Shown here: piece after piece, positions 1-8,824 of the stretch
Layout of the letters: each line of letters starts with the position of its first letter
Position numbering within the stretch: position 1 is the stretch's first letter
Assembly (NCBI RefSeq): GCF_023715895.1
Contig: NZ_JAMBOO010000002.1
Location: 434,001-498,000 of the forward strand
From: Domibacillus indicus
GTDB taxonomy: Bacteria; Bacillota; Bacilli; Bacillales; Domibacillaceae
Direction: 5' to 3'
DNA: 64,000 nt
Notes under the pieces: model-generated
Seen by the model: the letters and a program-made list of their open reading frames with translations, nothing else
What the model was told of the DNA's origin: nothing
Database searches by the model: none
Program-made: the position numbers and the translations under genes

Positions 1-387
1 AAACGTGTTGTCCACTTCACTTTGGCTCATTAAAATAATTCCGTCAAACCGCAGCTTTGTAATCGACGCATAATCTTTATAATCATCGATCCCGCGCACA
101 AACAAGTTGAATTCCTCGCCAATTACGCTGTTTACTCCTTTTACCGTTTCGGCAAAAAAGCTTGGCGACGTTCCCGTTGAAATGCTCGTAAAAAACAAGC
201 CGATCGTATACGATTTTTTCAGAACAAGGCTTTTAGCACTGTAGTTGGGTGTATAGTTCAGCTGGGCGGCTAAATCCAGTATCTTTTTCCGCGTATCCTC
301 CTTGATCAATACACTGTTATTCAGCGCTCTTGAAACGGTAGTGTGGGATACATTTGCGAGTTTTGCAATATCTTTAATCGTAACCAT
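1..387 (-). CDS. LacI/GalR-family transcriptional regulator (3' part beyond window)
   Basis: The first 129 residues are visible; the rest lies off the left edge. The N-terminus (MVTIKDIAKLANVSHTTVSR) is the classic LacI helix-turn-helix plus hinge helix, followed by the start of the periplasmic-binding-protein-like effector domain (KSYTIGLFFTSI at about residue 59). The start at 387 is preceded by AAAGGGTG. It lies 77 bp downstream of the GPH-type sugar symporter on the same strand, so the two are probably co-transcribed and the regulator probably acts on the paired palindromes upstream of that symporter. The sugar is unknown. Family assignment is firm; the target is inference. Confidence 0.9.
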   Translation of the reverse strand, partial: MVTIKDIAKLANVSHTTVSRALNNSVLIKEDTRKKILDLAAQLNYTPNYSAKSLVLKKSYTIGLFFTSISTGTSPSFFAETVKGVNSVIGEEFNLFVRGIDDYKDYASITKLRFDGIILMSQSEVDNTF

Positions 388-464
388 TCCATTCACCCTT
401 TAGAACTCAAGATTTACTCCCTCTAATAGTACCATAGCCGTTCCTCCGGCACCCTACATCCCCA

Positions 465-1853
465 TTATATTTTTGCTTCAAGGTCTTTAATAATCTGCGC
501 GTGCTTTTCATCCGTAAGCTTGTACATAAATCCGATAATTAAAACCGCAATAGTCAGCGCTGCAGCCGGATAAAGCGTCAGCATCCCTTTAATGCCGAGC
601 AGCGTACCAGCTGACTGCGCTACATTTGGCACATAGCCGACCAGTGTTAAACTGATACCCGATAAAAAACCAGCCAGAGACTGGGCAAGCTTGCGTGAAA
701 AGTTAAACAACGAGTATGTAGTCGCTTCTTTCCGCTCTCCCGAAACCCACTCGCCATAATCGATAATATCGGAAACAAGCGCCCATGTAATACCGTTCGG
801 AATGCTGATCCCTATAAATGCAATCGCAGATAAAATGGTAAATGAGTAAATGTTCGTCGGAATAAAAAAGTTCAGCAAATCGGCTGCAATACAAATGACG
901 AATCCAAGCATGGCCGTCCGCTTTTTCCCAAACCGGGCTACAAGCTTCGGCATGAAGATCACACCTAGAAAGGAAGAGCCGATAATAATAAAGCTCATGT
1001 TGGCAACGAGTGTCACATTGCCTAAGTTATATTCTGCAAAATACACAAGCAATGCTGATTTGATATTGTAAGCAGAAATAGAGAAAATCGTCATCAAGAT
1101 CAGTGTCAAAAGCGGCTTGTTCGTAATGAACGTTTTGATAATTGACCCAAACGACAGCTTTTCTTTTGGCCCGCCTTTTACGACGATGCGCTCTTTTGTA
1201 TTCCGGTAACAAATGAAAAATCCAATAATCCCGATGACCGACATAATCCCCATTACAACTGGATAGCCGACTTCCGCACGGTCAAACTGCACAATCAGCG
1301 GCATCACAATTACACTTGTAATGAGCAGTGCGCCCAGTGAACCGATTTGACGGAATGTGGCAAGAGACGTCCGTTCCTCCGCATTTTGCGTAATGGCCGC
1401 ACCCAGCGAGCCGTACGGAATATTTGTAAACGAATAAGCAACGCCCCACATCATGTAAATGGCATACGCATACGCAAGCTTGCCTGCGGGCGGTACAGAT
1501 GGTGAGATAAAAAGCAGTACAGTAACGATGGCAAGTGCTAAGCTGCCGAATAAAAGATACGGCCGAAATTTCCCACGCCTGCCGATGTTTTTTCGATAAT
1601 CAATCGAGGAGCCGACAAGCGGGTCCATAACTGCATTAAACAATTTGCTGACCAGAAAAATGGTGCCTGCTGCAGCGGCTGAAATACCGGCTACATCTGT
1701 TAAAAATTTCAACAAATATAACTGGCCTAAATCGAACATAAAACCGTTTCCAAAATCGCCCATGCCATAAGAAATCTTTTCTTTTAAACTCAGCTTTTCC
1801 TTTTTGGTCTCCTGTCCTTTCGGCGCAGGATCTGCTGCAAAAACAGTACTCAT
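465..1853 (-). CDS. GPH-family glycoside:cation symporter (MFS-type, 462 aa)
   Basis: Polytopic inner-membrane transporter of the glycoside-pentoside-hexuronide:cation symporter group, about 12 predicted helices. The signature N-terminal stretch LSLKEKISYGMGDFGNG and the cytoplasmic DPLVGSSIDYRKNIGRRGKFRP loop region between helices 2 and 3 are typical of the MelB/YicJ/XynB-like family, as is length (about 450-470 aa). Start chosen at the second ATG of an ATGATG pair (1853), 6 nt after AGGAGGG; a longer ORF to 1871 would include the binding site itself. A LacI regulator follows on the same strand and two LacI-type palindromes lie upstream, so it is probably a sugar- or oligosaccharide-inducible importer. 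Substrate cannot be read from sequence and no glycosidase gene is in view. Confidence 0.85.
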   Translation of the reverse strand: MSTVFAADPAPKGQETKKEKLSLKEKISYGMGDFGNGFMFDLGQLYLLKFLTDVAGISAAAAGTIFLVSKLFNAVMDPLVGSSIDYRKNIGRRGKFRPYLLFGSLALAIVTVLLFISPSVPPAGKLAYAYAIYMMWGVAYSFTNIPYGSLGAAITQNAEERTSLATFRQIGSLGALLITSVIVMPLIVQFDRAEVGYPVVMGIMSVIGIIGFFICYRNTKERIVVKGGPKEKLSFGSIIKTFITNKPLLTLILMTIFSISAYNIKSALLVYFAEYNLGNVTLVANMSFIIIGSSFLGVIFMPKLVARFGKKRTAMLGFVICIAADLLNFFIPTNIYSFTILSAIAFIGISIPNGITWALVSDIIDYGEWVSGERKEATTYSLFNFSRKLAQSLAGFLSGISLTLVGYVPNVAQSAGTLLGIKGMLTLYPAAALTIAVLIIGFMYKLTDEKHAQIIKDLEAKI

Positions 1854-2075
1854 CATAACCCTCCTGTGCATTGAAGTGATTGCTTGAAATCTGCTATACT
1901 GGAGACAAATGTTTTTTCAAAAGGGCTTTCTATTCTTGGTTTGGCGACTGGCGAATAGAAAGTCTTTCCTCTCCACACTACTAAAACGCTTACAAAAAGA
2001 CGATACTTATTTTCTGTTACCTTATGATGTTCGGCCTGCGGGCGGCTTTTCTCCTCAGCTCCTTTCCTTTTCGTC

Positions 2076-2097
2076 AAAATGTTAACGTTAACATTTT
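2076..2097. promoter_or_regulatory. LacI-family operator, proximal
   Basis: A perfect 22-bp palindrome with core TGTTAACGTTAACA (2080-2093), upstream of the GPH symporter. The central CG and the flanking TG..CA match both generic LacI-family operators and the degenerate CcpA cre consensus. It is repeated 86 bp away. The gap between the two sites should hold the symporter promoter, but no convincing -35/-10 pair can be picked in this very AT-rich stretch. Beyond these sites and the terminator at 2294, the 490 bp between the symporter and the next gene show nothing else. Confidence 0.75.
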
Positions 2098-2164
2098 TCT
2101 TTATCAAAAAGAAAGCTTACAATATAAACCTTAACATTGAGCAGAATAACTAAAATTTCTTTTT

Positions 2165-2180
2165 ATGTTAACGTTAACAT
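2165..2180. promoter_or_regulatory. LacI-family operator, distal
   Basis: Perfect 16-bp palindrome ATGTTAACGTTAACAT, identical in its 16-bp core to the site at 2079-2094. Centre-to-centre spacing is 86 bp, about eight helical turns, which is compatible with looping by a tetramer or by two dimers. Likely bound by the LacI protein encoded at the window start; CcpA is an alternative. Confidence 0.72.
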
Positions 2181-2293
2181 TTATAGAGGTATTATATCAA
2201 ATCTTCCTTTAAATACAATCCTTTTATTTTCTTTCCCTTCTCTTGCACCCCATCAAAACCGCCGCAGTGCGCAAAGAGCAAGCTGATATGAGC

Positions 2294-2332
2294 AAAAACA
2301 AAAACTTTCCTCGAGAGGAAAGCTTTTGTTTT
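2294..2332 (-). terminator. Rho-independent terminator
   Basis: AAAACAAAA-CTTTCCTC / GAGGAAAG-TTTTGTTTT inverted repeat with a two-base centre, just after the stop of the minus-strand gene at 2347. Confidence 0.75.
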
Positions 2333-2346
2333 GAAGCCTTAATCGA

Positions 2347-2853
2347 TCAGTTAAAATACTTTAATTCGTCCGCCAGTTTCGACCGCCTAAATTCTTTTTG
2401 ACGAAGAAAATCTTTAATTTCCTCTTTCGTTTGGTAAGAAAGACGAATATGAAAATAATTAATGTATTCAATAAGGGCAAATACGTATAAAAACAAAAAC
2501 CAATAAAATGTTGCAGGAAAGTCGAACAGCTGCTTGATAAGAATGAGAACGCCAACGCCAATCAAACATTGATCGATCCGTTTAAACCACTGGAACATTT
2601 GCCGCTGGCCTTCGGGCAAACGGGTACGGCTCCTGCGTCTGATCTGCCTCAGCTTCAAAAACCAATACATGCTTCCCTGCAGCAGAATCAGTTCTAATAA
2701 ACCAAACGCATATAAAGGTGGGAAAGAGGTTAAGTATGGTTTTGTCCATTCTATTATTTCTATATACATGACCCACATGGCAGCAAAAAGAATGGCGGCG
2801 AATAGTTCACCTGTACATAAGCTGACTAACTTTTTCTCTACTTTTTTTTGCAT
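2347..2853 (-). CDS. Hypothetical four-helix membrane protein (168 aa)
   Basis: Family not recognised. About four hydrophobic segments: residues ~15-37, ~45-66, ~93-112 and ~115-133, with a basic loop (RQIRRRSRTR) between the second and third, and a charged C-terminal tail with many Lys, Glu and Arg. The start is preceded by GCGGGGGATGAC. It is a single-gene unit with its own terminator. Nothing in the surroundings indicates a role. Confidence 0.7.
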   Translation of the reverse strand: MQKKVEKKLVSLCTGELFAAILFAAMWVMYIEIIEWTKPYLTSFPPLYAFGLLELILLQGSMYWFLKLRQIRRRSRTRLPEGQRQMFQWFKRIDQCLIGVGVLILIKQLFDFPATFYWFLFLYVFALIEYINYFHIRLSYQTKEEIKDFLRQKEFRRSKLADELKYFN

Positions 2854-2935
2854 GTCATCCCCCGCTTTATTTTATTCCTATACGGTTGAAGTGCCCACTA
2901 TGTTTCATAAAATGGACCATAAGGAAAAAAATGAA

Positions 2936-2966
2936 GAAAACCGCCCTGTTATTGACACAAGGCGGT
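2936..2966 (-). terminator. Rho-independent terminator
   Basis: GGACCGCC...GGGCGGT stem followed on the minus strand by a T-rich run; lies just after the general stress protein gene. Confidence 0.7.
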
Positions 2967-2990
2967 CCTTTCTACTATTTACCATTTATA

Positions 2991-3542
2991 TTATAGTTCC
3001 CTTTGATGCCGATACGCGGCTCTTGTTGCCATACTGTGTGTTTCAAATATACGTTTAATTTCTGCTTCATGATTTTCTTTGGCGTCCACCAGCACAACAA
3101 TATTGCCTTCCTTTAAATACCGCTCATACTCTTTTGCTTTTTCCTCCGGTATACCGGCTCCGGCGAGCGCCCCAATAATACCGCCGCTTCCCAGGCCGAC
3201 GCCCGCTCCAGTCAGGCCAGCCACAATCGGTCCAGCCGCCACAATCGGTCCAATACCCGGAATTGCAATCAAGCCGGCTCCAAGAATCGCACCGAGTGAT
3301 CCGACGAGAAGACCGCCGGAAAGAGCACCGATGCCCGCCCCTCTTTCTGCATGTTCCAGACGTTCACTGCTGTCTGTAATAATATCTGCATTTGTTTCAT
3401 GTTCGATATCACGTACGTCCTTGCTGCTTTTTGCAAAAACGGAAATGTCATCAATGCTGTATCCTTTCAGCTTTAATTCTTCAATGACTTTAATCACCGC
3501 TTCATGCTCACGAAAGATGCCGCCTATAATTCTCATTGTCAT
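2991..3542 (-). CDS. General stress protein 17M-like protein (YflT-type domain, 183 aa)
   Basis: N-terminal part (MRIIGGIFREHEAVIKVIEELKLKGYSIDDISVFAK, cited in part) is the 'heat induced stress protein YflT'/GSP17M domain, followed by a Gly/Ala/Ile-rich central segment (residues ~75-135) able to form a glycine-zipper-like hydrophobic hairpin, then a C-terminal alpha/beta tail with IVVLVDAKENHEAEIKRIFE. In Bacillus such proteins belong to the sigma-B general stress regulon; no sigma-B promoter was confidently read here. Start at 3542 is 9 nt after GAGGAG; an upstream in-frame ATG lacks a binding site. Role: stress protection, mechanism unknown. Confidence 0.8.
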   Translation of the reverse strand: MTMRIIGGIFREHEAVIKVIEELKLKGYSIDDISVFAKSSKDVRDIEHETNADIITDSSERLEHAERGAGIGALSGGLLVGSLGAILGAGLIAIPGIGPIVAAGPIVAGLTGAGVGLGSGGIIGALAGAGIPEEKAKEYERYLKEGNIVVLVDAKENHEAEIKRIFETHSMATRAAYRHQREL

Positions 3543-3659
3543 TATCCGTTTCTCCTCTCTTTGTTCAGTCTTTTTCTTATTACCCATCACTCAGAAAACT
3601 AATCAACTAGACGAATAGAAAAAAGATTCCTGCTCGTGCCAGACAGAAAAAAATCATTC

Positions 3660-3995
3660 TTATTCAAAAAGCGCTGAATCAACTATAGGGGAAGCGAGCG
3701 TAATATCGTTTTTCATAAAAAGCTGAACAATAGAGTGACGGAGACGGCTTTCCACCTGCTCCTTGATTTCAAAACTTGTAATCGGAATCTCTACTAAAAA
3801 GTCCATCGACCGGCTGCGCAAATCTACAAACCGAATATCCCAAGCAGGCGCAGATAAAATTCCATCCACCCTCTCCGCTATCTTCACGGCTGCTTCCTGC
3901 AAAAGGGCTTCTACATTCTCTCCGTTTTCCGCTCTTCCGCCCGCCTGCTTGCGTATAAATTCAAAACGAACGTACAGAATAGAACCGTCGTACAA
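3660..3995 (-). pseudogene. Remnant of an MscS-type mechanosensitive channel (C-terminal domain only)
   Basis: About 111 codons that read as the C-terminal cytoplasmic alpha/beta domain of MscS-family channels: a VRFEF strand, then EALLQEAAVKIAERVDGIL, a D-x-V/FVD-L..S strand, and the helix-strand end LRHSIVQLFMKNDITLASP that matches the family's final helix and 'GI.IPFP'-type strand. The pore helices and the beta domain are absent. The only start is a TTG without a ribosome binding site, a TGA lies three codons upstream in frame, and the divergent gene at 4029 begins 34 bp away, so there is no room for the rest. Most likely the 5' two thirds were deleted. Confidence 0.6.
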
Positions 3996-4028
3996 ACGTG
4001 ATCATAAACTTTTTAAGGTGGGTCCGCT

Positions 4029-5150
4029 ATGCAAATCGAAAAAATTGAAACGTTTCCCCTGCTTCATCGTCTTGCCGCCCCTTACGGAGATGCGAATGGC
4101 CCTAAGAAATATAGATCGTGTTACCTCATCCGCATTACTACCAAATCCGGTGTTGACGGCTGGGGAGAATGCATCGACTGGCTGCCTGCCCTGCATGTCG
4201 GATTTACAGAAAGAATTATCCCGTACTTAATCGGAAAATCTGCCGCTGATCGCCAGCCGTTAGTGTCCGTCATTCAAAAATGGCATAAGCGGGCGGCCGC
4301 TGCAGTCAGTATGGCGTTAACGGAAATAGCCGCAAAATCTGCCCGTCTTTCGGTTTGTGATTTGTGGGGAGGAAAATGGCGGGACCGCATACCCGTGTAC
4401 GCTTCCTTTCAATCTTATTCAGACCGGGACGATTGGGTCGGCCACTCTCTGCAGCTTGTAGAAGGAGCGATTCAAAAGGAGTTTGGGGCAGTAAAAGTAA
4501 AAATTGGCGGCAGAACGTTTCAAGACGACCTTACACATATTCAGTCTCTGCAAAAAATGACCGAAGAACGAATCCCGCTTATTCTGGATGCCAACCAGAG
4601 CTACGATATGGCAGCAGCACGCAGATGGGAACCTTACCTATCAAATTGGACCAATCTTTTGTGGCTGGAGGAGCCCATGCCGCTGAACAATCTGCCTGAG
4701 TACAAGCTGCTGCGTGCCAGTTCTTCTGTGCCGATTGCAGGCGGTGAAAACATAAAAAGCGCCAAACAATTTTTACCGATTTTAAACGAAAATGCGCTTG
4801 ATATCATCCAGCCGGATATTCTGCATGGGACGGGTATCGACGATTTCCGCGATGCTTTGCAGCTTGCCCGGCATTTCGGGGTTAGAGTATCTCCTCACAG
4901 TTACGACGGTGCGCTTTCACGGCTGTATACGCTTTTTGCTCAGGCGAGCCTGGCCCCCTGGACAAAAATGAACGCGGAAAATATTGAACCCGTTGAGTGG
5001 GACGTAATGGAAAATCCGTTTTCCGAGCTGGTGCCTGTTACACCATCCGCTGGCTCTGTTTCGATTCCAGACGGGATAGGAATTGGAGTTGAGATCAATA
5101 CGGACCTGCTCCAGGCTTACCTTTGGGATGGTTCAGCTTACTGGCAATAA
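4029..5150 (+). CDS. Enolase-superfamily enzyme, mandelate racemase/muconate-lactonizing type (373 aa)
   Basis: Two-domain protein: N-terminal capping domain (1-~120) and C-terminal (beta/alpha)7-beta barrel. Visible catalytic set: KVK at 156-158 (base on strand 2), metal ligands D187 (LDAN), E214/E215 (LEEP) and E240 (GGE), D263 (QPD) and H290 (SPHSYD), which together form the His-Asp dyad of the mandelate-racemase subgroup. Such enzymes abstract the alpha proton of carboxylates (sugar acids, dipeptides, aromatic acids). Substrate cannot be assigned. RBS AAGGTGGG lies upstream of 4029. Its promoter must lie within the MscS remnant on its left, consistent with a rearrangement junction there. 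Confidence 0.85.
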   Translation: MQIEKIETFPLLHRLAAPYGDANGPKKYRSCYLIRITTKSGVDGWGECIDWLPALHVGFTERIIPYLIGKSAADRQPLVSVIQKWHKRAAAAVSMALTEIAAKSARLSVCDLWGGKWRDRIPVYASFQSYSDRDDWVGHSLQLVEGAIQKEFGAVKVKIGGRTFQDDLTHIQSLQKMTEERIPLILDANQSYDMAAARRWEPYLSNWTNLLWLEEPMPLNNLPEYKLLRASSSVPIAGGENIKSAKQFLPILNENALDIIQPDILHGTGIDDFRDALQLARHFGVRVSPHSYDGALSRLYTLFAQASLAPWTKMNAENIEPVEWDVMENPFSELVPVTPSAGSVSIPDGIGIGVEINTDLLQAYLWDGSAYWQ

Positions 5151-5181
5151 ACACCTATCTTCTTTATAGGAAAACAGACCT

Positions 5182-5194
5182 TTAGGGTCCCTAA
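5182..5194. promoter_or_regulatory. Small perfect inverted repeat upstream of a flavin monooxygenase gene
   Basis: TTAGGG-T-CCCTAA, 74 bp upstream of the start at 5268. A weak promoter (TTTGTT, 17 bp, TACGAT) lies between it and the gene. Could be an operator; the regulator is unknown. Confidence 0.3.
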
Positions 5195-5267
5195 GCATTT
5201 TAGTTTGTTTTGGATGTTTGGACTGTTACGATAGAAAAGAAACTTCATCCAGAAAGGACAAAATGAA

Positions 5268-6269
5268 ATGTCAAATATACAAATACCTGTATCGGTTTTA
5301 AACTTGGCCCCTATCCGCAAAGGACAAAAGCCAAAAGAAGCGATTGATTCTATGATCGATTTAGCGCAGGCAGCAGAAAAAATGGGCTACAGCCGCTACT
5401 GGATTGCAGAACATCACAATACACCTACTCTTGTGAGCTCCGCTACATCCATTTTAATTAAGCATACCCTTGAGCACACAAAGCATATTCGCGTCGGCTC
5501 CGGCGGTATTATGCTGCCGAACCATTCACCTCTCGTTGTCGCTGAGCAATTCGGCACGATGGCGACTATTTATCCCGACCGTCTCGATTTAGGCCTCGGA
5601 CGTGCACCAGGTACGGATATGAAAACAGCCAGCGCTTTAAGACGATCACAGCATGATACGGTTTATACATTCCCAGAGGATGTAAACAGCCTGCTGACAT
5701 ACTTTGGCCCGGCCGCGCTGCAAGGCGATGTAAAAGCTTACCCGGGCGCCGGTACCAATATCCCGATTTATATTCTCGGCTCTTCCACCGATTCCGCTTA
5801 TTTAGCAGCGGAGCTTGGCCTGCCGTATGTTTTTGCCGCTCATTTCGCACCAAGGTACTTGGCAGAAGCCATTGCGATTTACCGCAACCGGTTTAAGCCA
5901 TCCGACTATTTGGACGCTCCTTATATGATCGTCTGCTTGAACGTAATTGCAGCAGAAAGCGATGAGGAAGCCAAGTTCGAGTCTACAACGATGCAGCAAT
6001 TTTTCTTAAACGTTGTACGCGGCTCCAGCGTACCGCTCAGCCCTCCTGTAGAAAATATGGACGAACTGTGGAGCGAATCAGAAAAACAAATGGCGTCTTC
6101 CATGTCCAGCGTTACACTGATGGGAAGCAAGCAATCTGTCCGCGACCAGCTGACGAGCTTCCAGGATATGTACAATGTAGACGAAATTATGGCCGTCTCT
6201 TATATTTACGATCCGGACAAGCAAAAACGGTCCTATGAAATTTTAAAAGAAATTACGGATGGGAAATAA
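5268..6269 (+). CDS. LLM-class flavin-dependent oxidoreductase, luciferase-like (333 aa)
   Basis: Bacterial-luciferase-like TIM barrel monooxygenase of the MsnO8/YvbT-like clade. Recognisable motifs: LNLAPIRKG at the first strand, [14 protein letters not shown] (substrate/FMN region), [21 protein letters not shown], and [11 protein letters not shown]. These use reduced FMN and O2 to oxidise an organic substrate, which is unknown. RBS AGAAAGGAC lies upstream. A paralogue of similar length is at 7788; the broken Nramp-like gene lies between them on the other strand. A bidirectional terminator follows. Confidence 0.88.
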   Translation: MSNIQIPVSVLNLAPIRKGQKPKEAIDSMIDLAQAAEKMGYSRYWIAEHHNTPTLVSSATSILIKHTLEHTKHIRVGSGGIMLPNHSPLVVAEQFGTMATIYPDRLDLGLGRAPGTDMKTASALRRSQHDTVYTFPEDVNSLLTYFGPAALQGDVKAYPGAGTNIPIYILGSSTDSAYLAAELGLPYVFAAHFAPRYLAEAIAIYRNRFKPSDYLDAPYMIVCLNVIAAESDEEAKFESTTMQQFFLNVVRGSSVPLSPPVENMDELWSESEKQMASSMSSVTLMGSKQSVRDQLTSFQDMYNVDEIMAVSYIYDPDKQKRSYEILKEITDGK

Positions 6270-6272
6270 AAC

Positions 6273-6313
6273 AAAAAAGCAAGCTCTTCTTCCAGGAGAA
6301 GGCTTGCTTTTTT
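6273..6313. terminator. Bidirectional terminator
   Basis: AAAAAGCAAGC / GCTTGCTTTTTT hairpin between convergent genes; T-runs on both strands. Confidence 0.85.
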
Positions 6314-6316
6314 ATT

Positions 6317-7585
6317 TTATTTGAAAAAGATATTTTTCAGTTCATTCACTGTCAGCACAATAAATAATAAAATGCTAATGCCCAGCGCAAAGTTAGACCA
6401 GCGCTGATAGCGGTCAATCGTCCCTACGTATGTTTTCTTGTTGAGTAAATAAAGCAGTGTAATCGCCATAAACGGCATAAAAATCGACCCCAGCGCCCCG
6501 TAAGCAATAATTAAAAAAACCGGCTTTCCGATAAAATGAAGCAGCATCGGCGGAAAGGTTAACCATAGCACGTAAAAACGATATGCCTTTGTTTTACTCA
6601 AATCCTCCTTGCTGATATGTTGATGGCGGATGGTCCGGATAAAATCAGCAAATAAATACGGAACCCCATTCCACACTCCAAGAACGGAGGTGAAGGAAGC
6701 AGACCAAAAGCCGATAAGGAATAAATAGCGTACAGCAGGATGCAGTTCATTTCCTAGAATAGAAGCAAAATCGATCAATCCTTTTTCACCGCTAATGTTT
6801 ACATTTGTTCCATATAACAATCCTGCGCCCAATAGGAGAAGGGCAATGGTAAATAGCGCGGTTACAATATACGCAACGGCAGAATCATAGCGAACGGCAC
6901 GAATAAAGGAAGGCCCCTGCCATTTATTTTCTTGGAGCCAATACCCATAAGAAGCCATTGTGAGAGAGCCGCCCACCCCGCCAATTAACCCGAGCGCATA
7001 CACTAATGATCCTTCTGGAAGTGTAGGAACAGCTGTATCTACAATGTCACCAAGCTGAGGTACAACCAAAACAGCAGATCCTACTACCGTAATAAACATA
7101 ATGCCAACCAGCCAGTTCATTACCTTTTCAAATGTCTTGTATTTCCCCCACCAAACCAAGCCAAAACCGGCTAATCCATGAATAACGGCCCATTGTGTTA
7201 AAGAAAGCTGAGGAAAAAGTGCGGCCAGTGCGAGGGCACAGGATGCTGTACCGGCAGCTCCATATACAAACCCCCAAATAACGGAATACACACCAAAATA
7301 GCCAGTAGCCCATTTCCCCATCATATGCCAGCCTTCTAATATGGTGTTTCCACTTGTTAAGTGCCAGCGGCCTACCCCTTCATTTAGGGCAAACTTCAAA
7401 ACAGAACCGATGAAAATTGCCTAAAGAAACACCAGGCCATAATTAGCACCCGCCATCAGTGCTGCCACTAAATCACCCGCGCCTACTCCGGTGGCCGCCA
7501 CGATCAATCCCGGCCCGATCACCGGCGTCTTTTTTACAGGTCCATTCAACTCCTCGTGTGTCTGTATGTGCTTTTCTGGTTTCAT
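6317..7585 (-). pseudogene. Nramp-like transporter gene interrupted by one in-frame TAG
   Basis: Reading continuously from ATG 7585 (RBS AAGGGGG) to 6317 gives about 422 codons, the usual length of Nramp-family metal transporters, except that codon 55 is TAG (plus-strand CTA at 7421-7423): ...ANYGLVFL-stop-AIFIGSVLKFALNEG. Homologous transporters typically have Trp here, so TGG to TAG is the simplest change. The C-terminal part has about ten more helices. The helix-1 motif D-P-G-N of canonical Nramp is replaced by ATGVGAGDLV and the helix-6 M-P-H by TMASYGYW, as in Nramp-related proteins with uncertain substrates. Either a recent null allele, a read-through product, or two separately translated parts; the 3' part has an ATG at 7399 but no clear binding site. 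Confidence 0.8.
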
Positions 7586-7787
7586 CGTCATCCCCCTTAG
7601 TTTAACTTGATACCGTTTACACAAAAGAATTTGGTAAACTAAACCATAAAATATGGATCACTTTCATTTTACCTTTATTTTCCTGAATAATCTCTTCTTT
7701 AAGCTCTTTTCTTTACATCTCTCCCTCGATAATCTATCTTTTGATCAAACAAGCTAAAAGCTTTACGGTTAGAAAGGTTGGGATAAA

Positions 7788-8762
7788 ATGAAGCTGAGTG
7801 TACTGGACCAGTCTGTTATTGCGGCCGGCGAAACGGGAGCGGATGCATTAAAGAAAACCGTGAAGCTGGCGCAGTCGGCAGAAGCCATGGGCTATACCCG
7901 CTTTTGGACAGCAGAACACCATAATACAAACGGAATGGCGGGATCCGCACCAGAAATACTCATTTCGCATATCGCCTCACAAACAAAATCGATCCGCGTC
8001 GGATCAGGCGGCGTGCTTCTCCCTCAATACAGCCCTTATAAGATTGCAGAGAATTTTAAAGTGTTAGAAGCGCTGTTTCCAAACCGGATTGATTTGGGCA
8101 TCGGCCGCTCCCCCGGCGGTTCTGCCGATACCCGTCTGGCTCTCACAGACGGCGTGCGGAGGAGCTTAAATGAATTCCCGAGACAAGTAAGAGACCTGCA
8201 GCGTTACTTAACGGATCGAGATGAAGCGATAAAAGCCTACCCGAAGACGAACGGGCTTCCCGAAATGTGGATGCTGGGCATTACCCACCGAGGTGCACGG
8301 ACCGCTGCCGAAAACGGAACCGCTTTTACATACGGTCATTTTATTAATCCTTACAATGGCCAAAGAGCCATGAAGCAATATCGAAGCGATTTTCAGCCGT
8401 CCGCCCTGCTGAAGCACCCAAAAGTAAATGTCTGTATTTTTGTTGTATGTGCGCCTTCTCAGGAAAAAGCAGATGAAATCGCCCTCAGCCAGGATGCCTG
8501 GCTTTTAGCGGTTGAAAAAGGAGGCGATACAAGAATTCCGACGATTGAAGAAGCCAAACGAAAAATCGTTACACAGGCAGATAAAGAAAAAGTAAAAGAA
8601 AACCGAAAACGAATGATTGTCGGCACCCCGCAAAAAGTAAGGGACGAGCTTCTTGCCCTGAGCGACGTCTATCAAACAGAAGAATTTATGGTCATTGCCA
8701 ACGTGCACAACTTTGAGGATAAAGTACAGTCTTATGCTCGTTTGGCCGAAGTGATGTTGTAA
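7788..8762 (+). CDS. LLM-class flavin-dependent oxidoreductase, luciferase-like (324 aa)
   Basis: Paralogue of the protein at 5268-6269 with the same motif order: LSVLDQS, GYTRFWTAEHHNTNG, RVGSGGVLLPQYSPYKIAENF and DLGIGRSPGGS. Predicted FMNH2/O2-dependent monooxygenase with TIM-barrel fold; substrate unknown. Start at 7788 after AGAAAGGTTGGG. Divergent from the broken Nramp-like gene, with 200 bp between them holding no readable riboswitch. Followed by a strong terminator. Confidence 0.88.
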   Translation: MKLSVLDQSVIAAGETGADALKKTVKLAQSAEAMGYTRFWTAEHHNTNGMAGSAPEILISHIASQTKSIRVGSGGVLLPQYSPYKIAENFKVLEALFPNRIDLGIGRSPGGSADTRLALTDGVRRSLNEFPRQVRDLQRYLTDRDEAIKAYPKTNGLPEMWMLGITHRGARTAAENGTAFTYGHFINPYNGQRAMKQYRSDFQPSALLKHPKVNVCIFVVCAPSQEKADEIALSQDAWLLAVEKGGDTRIPTIEEAKRKIVTQADKEKVKENRKRMIVGTPQKVRDELLALSDVYQTEEFMVIANVHNFEDKVQSYARLAEVML

Positions 8763-8788
8763 ATAAATGGACTGCTTTTCCTAAAACA

Positions 8789-8824
8789 AAAAGACCCTTC
8801 TGACAACAGAAGGGTCTTTCTTTT
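8789..8824. terminator. Bidirectional terminator
   Basis: AAGACCCTTCT / AGAAGGGTCTT hairpin with T-run; serves the monooxygenase gene and the convergent gene at 8823. Confidence 0.85.

Noticed and set aside
2669-3058. Plus-strand 129-codon frame
   Set aside because: Antisense to a membrane protein gene and runs through a terminator; no support for translation.
7586-7787. Manganese riboswitch or MntR site before the Nramp-like gene
   Set aside because: No yybP-ykoY core or MntR-type palindrome; only short AT-rich inverted repeats.
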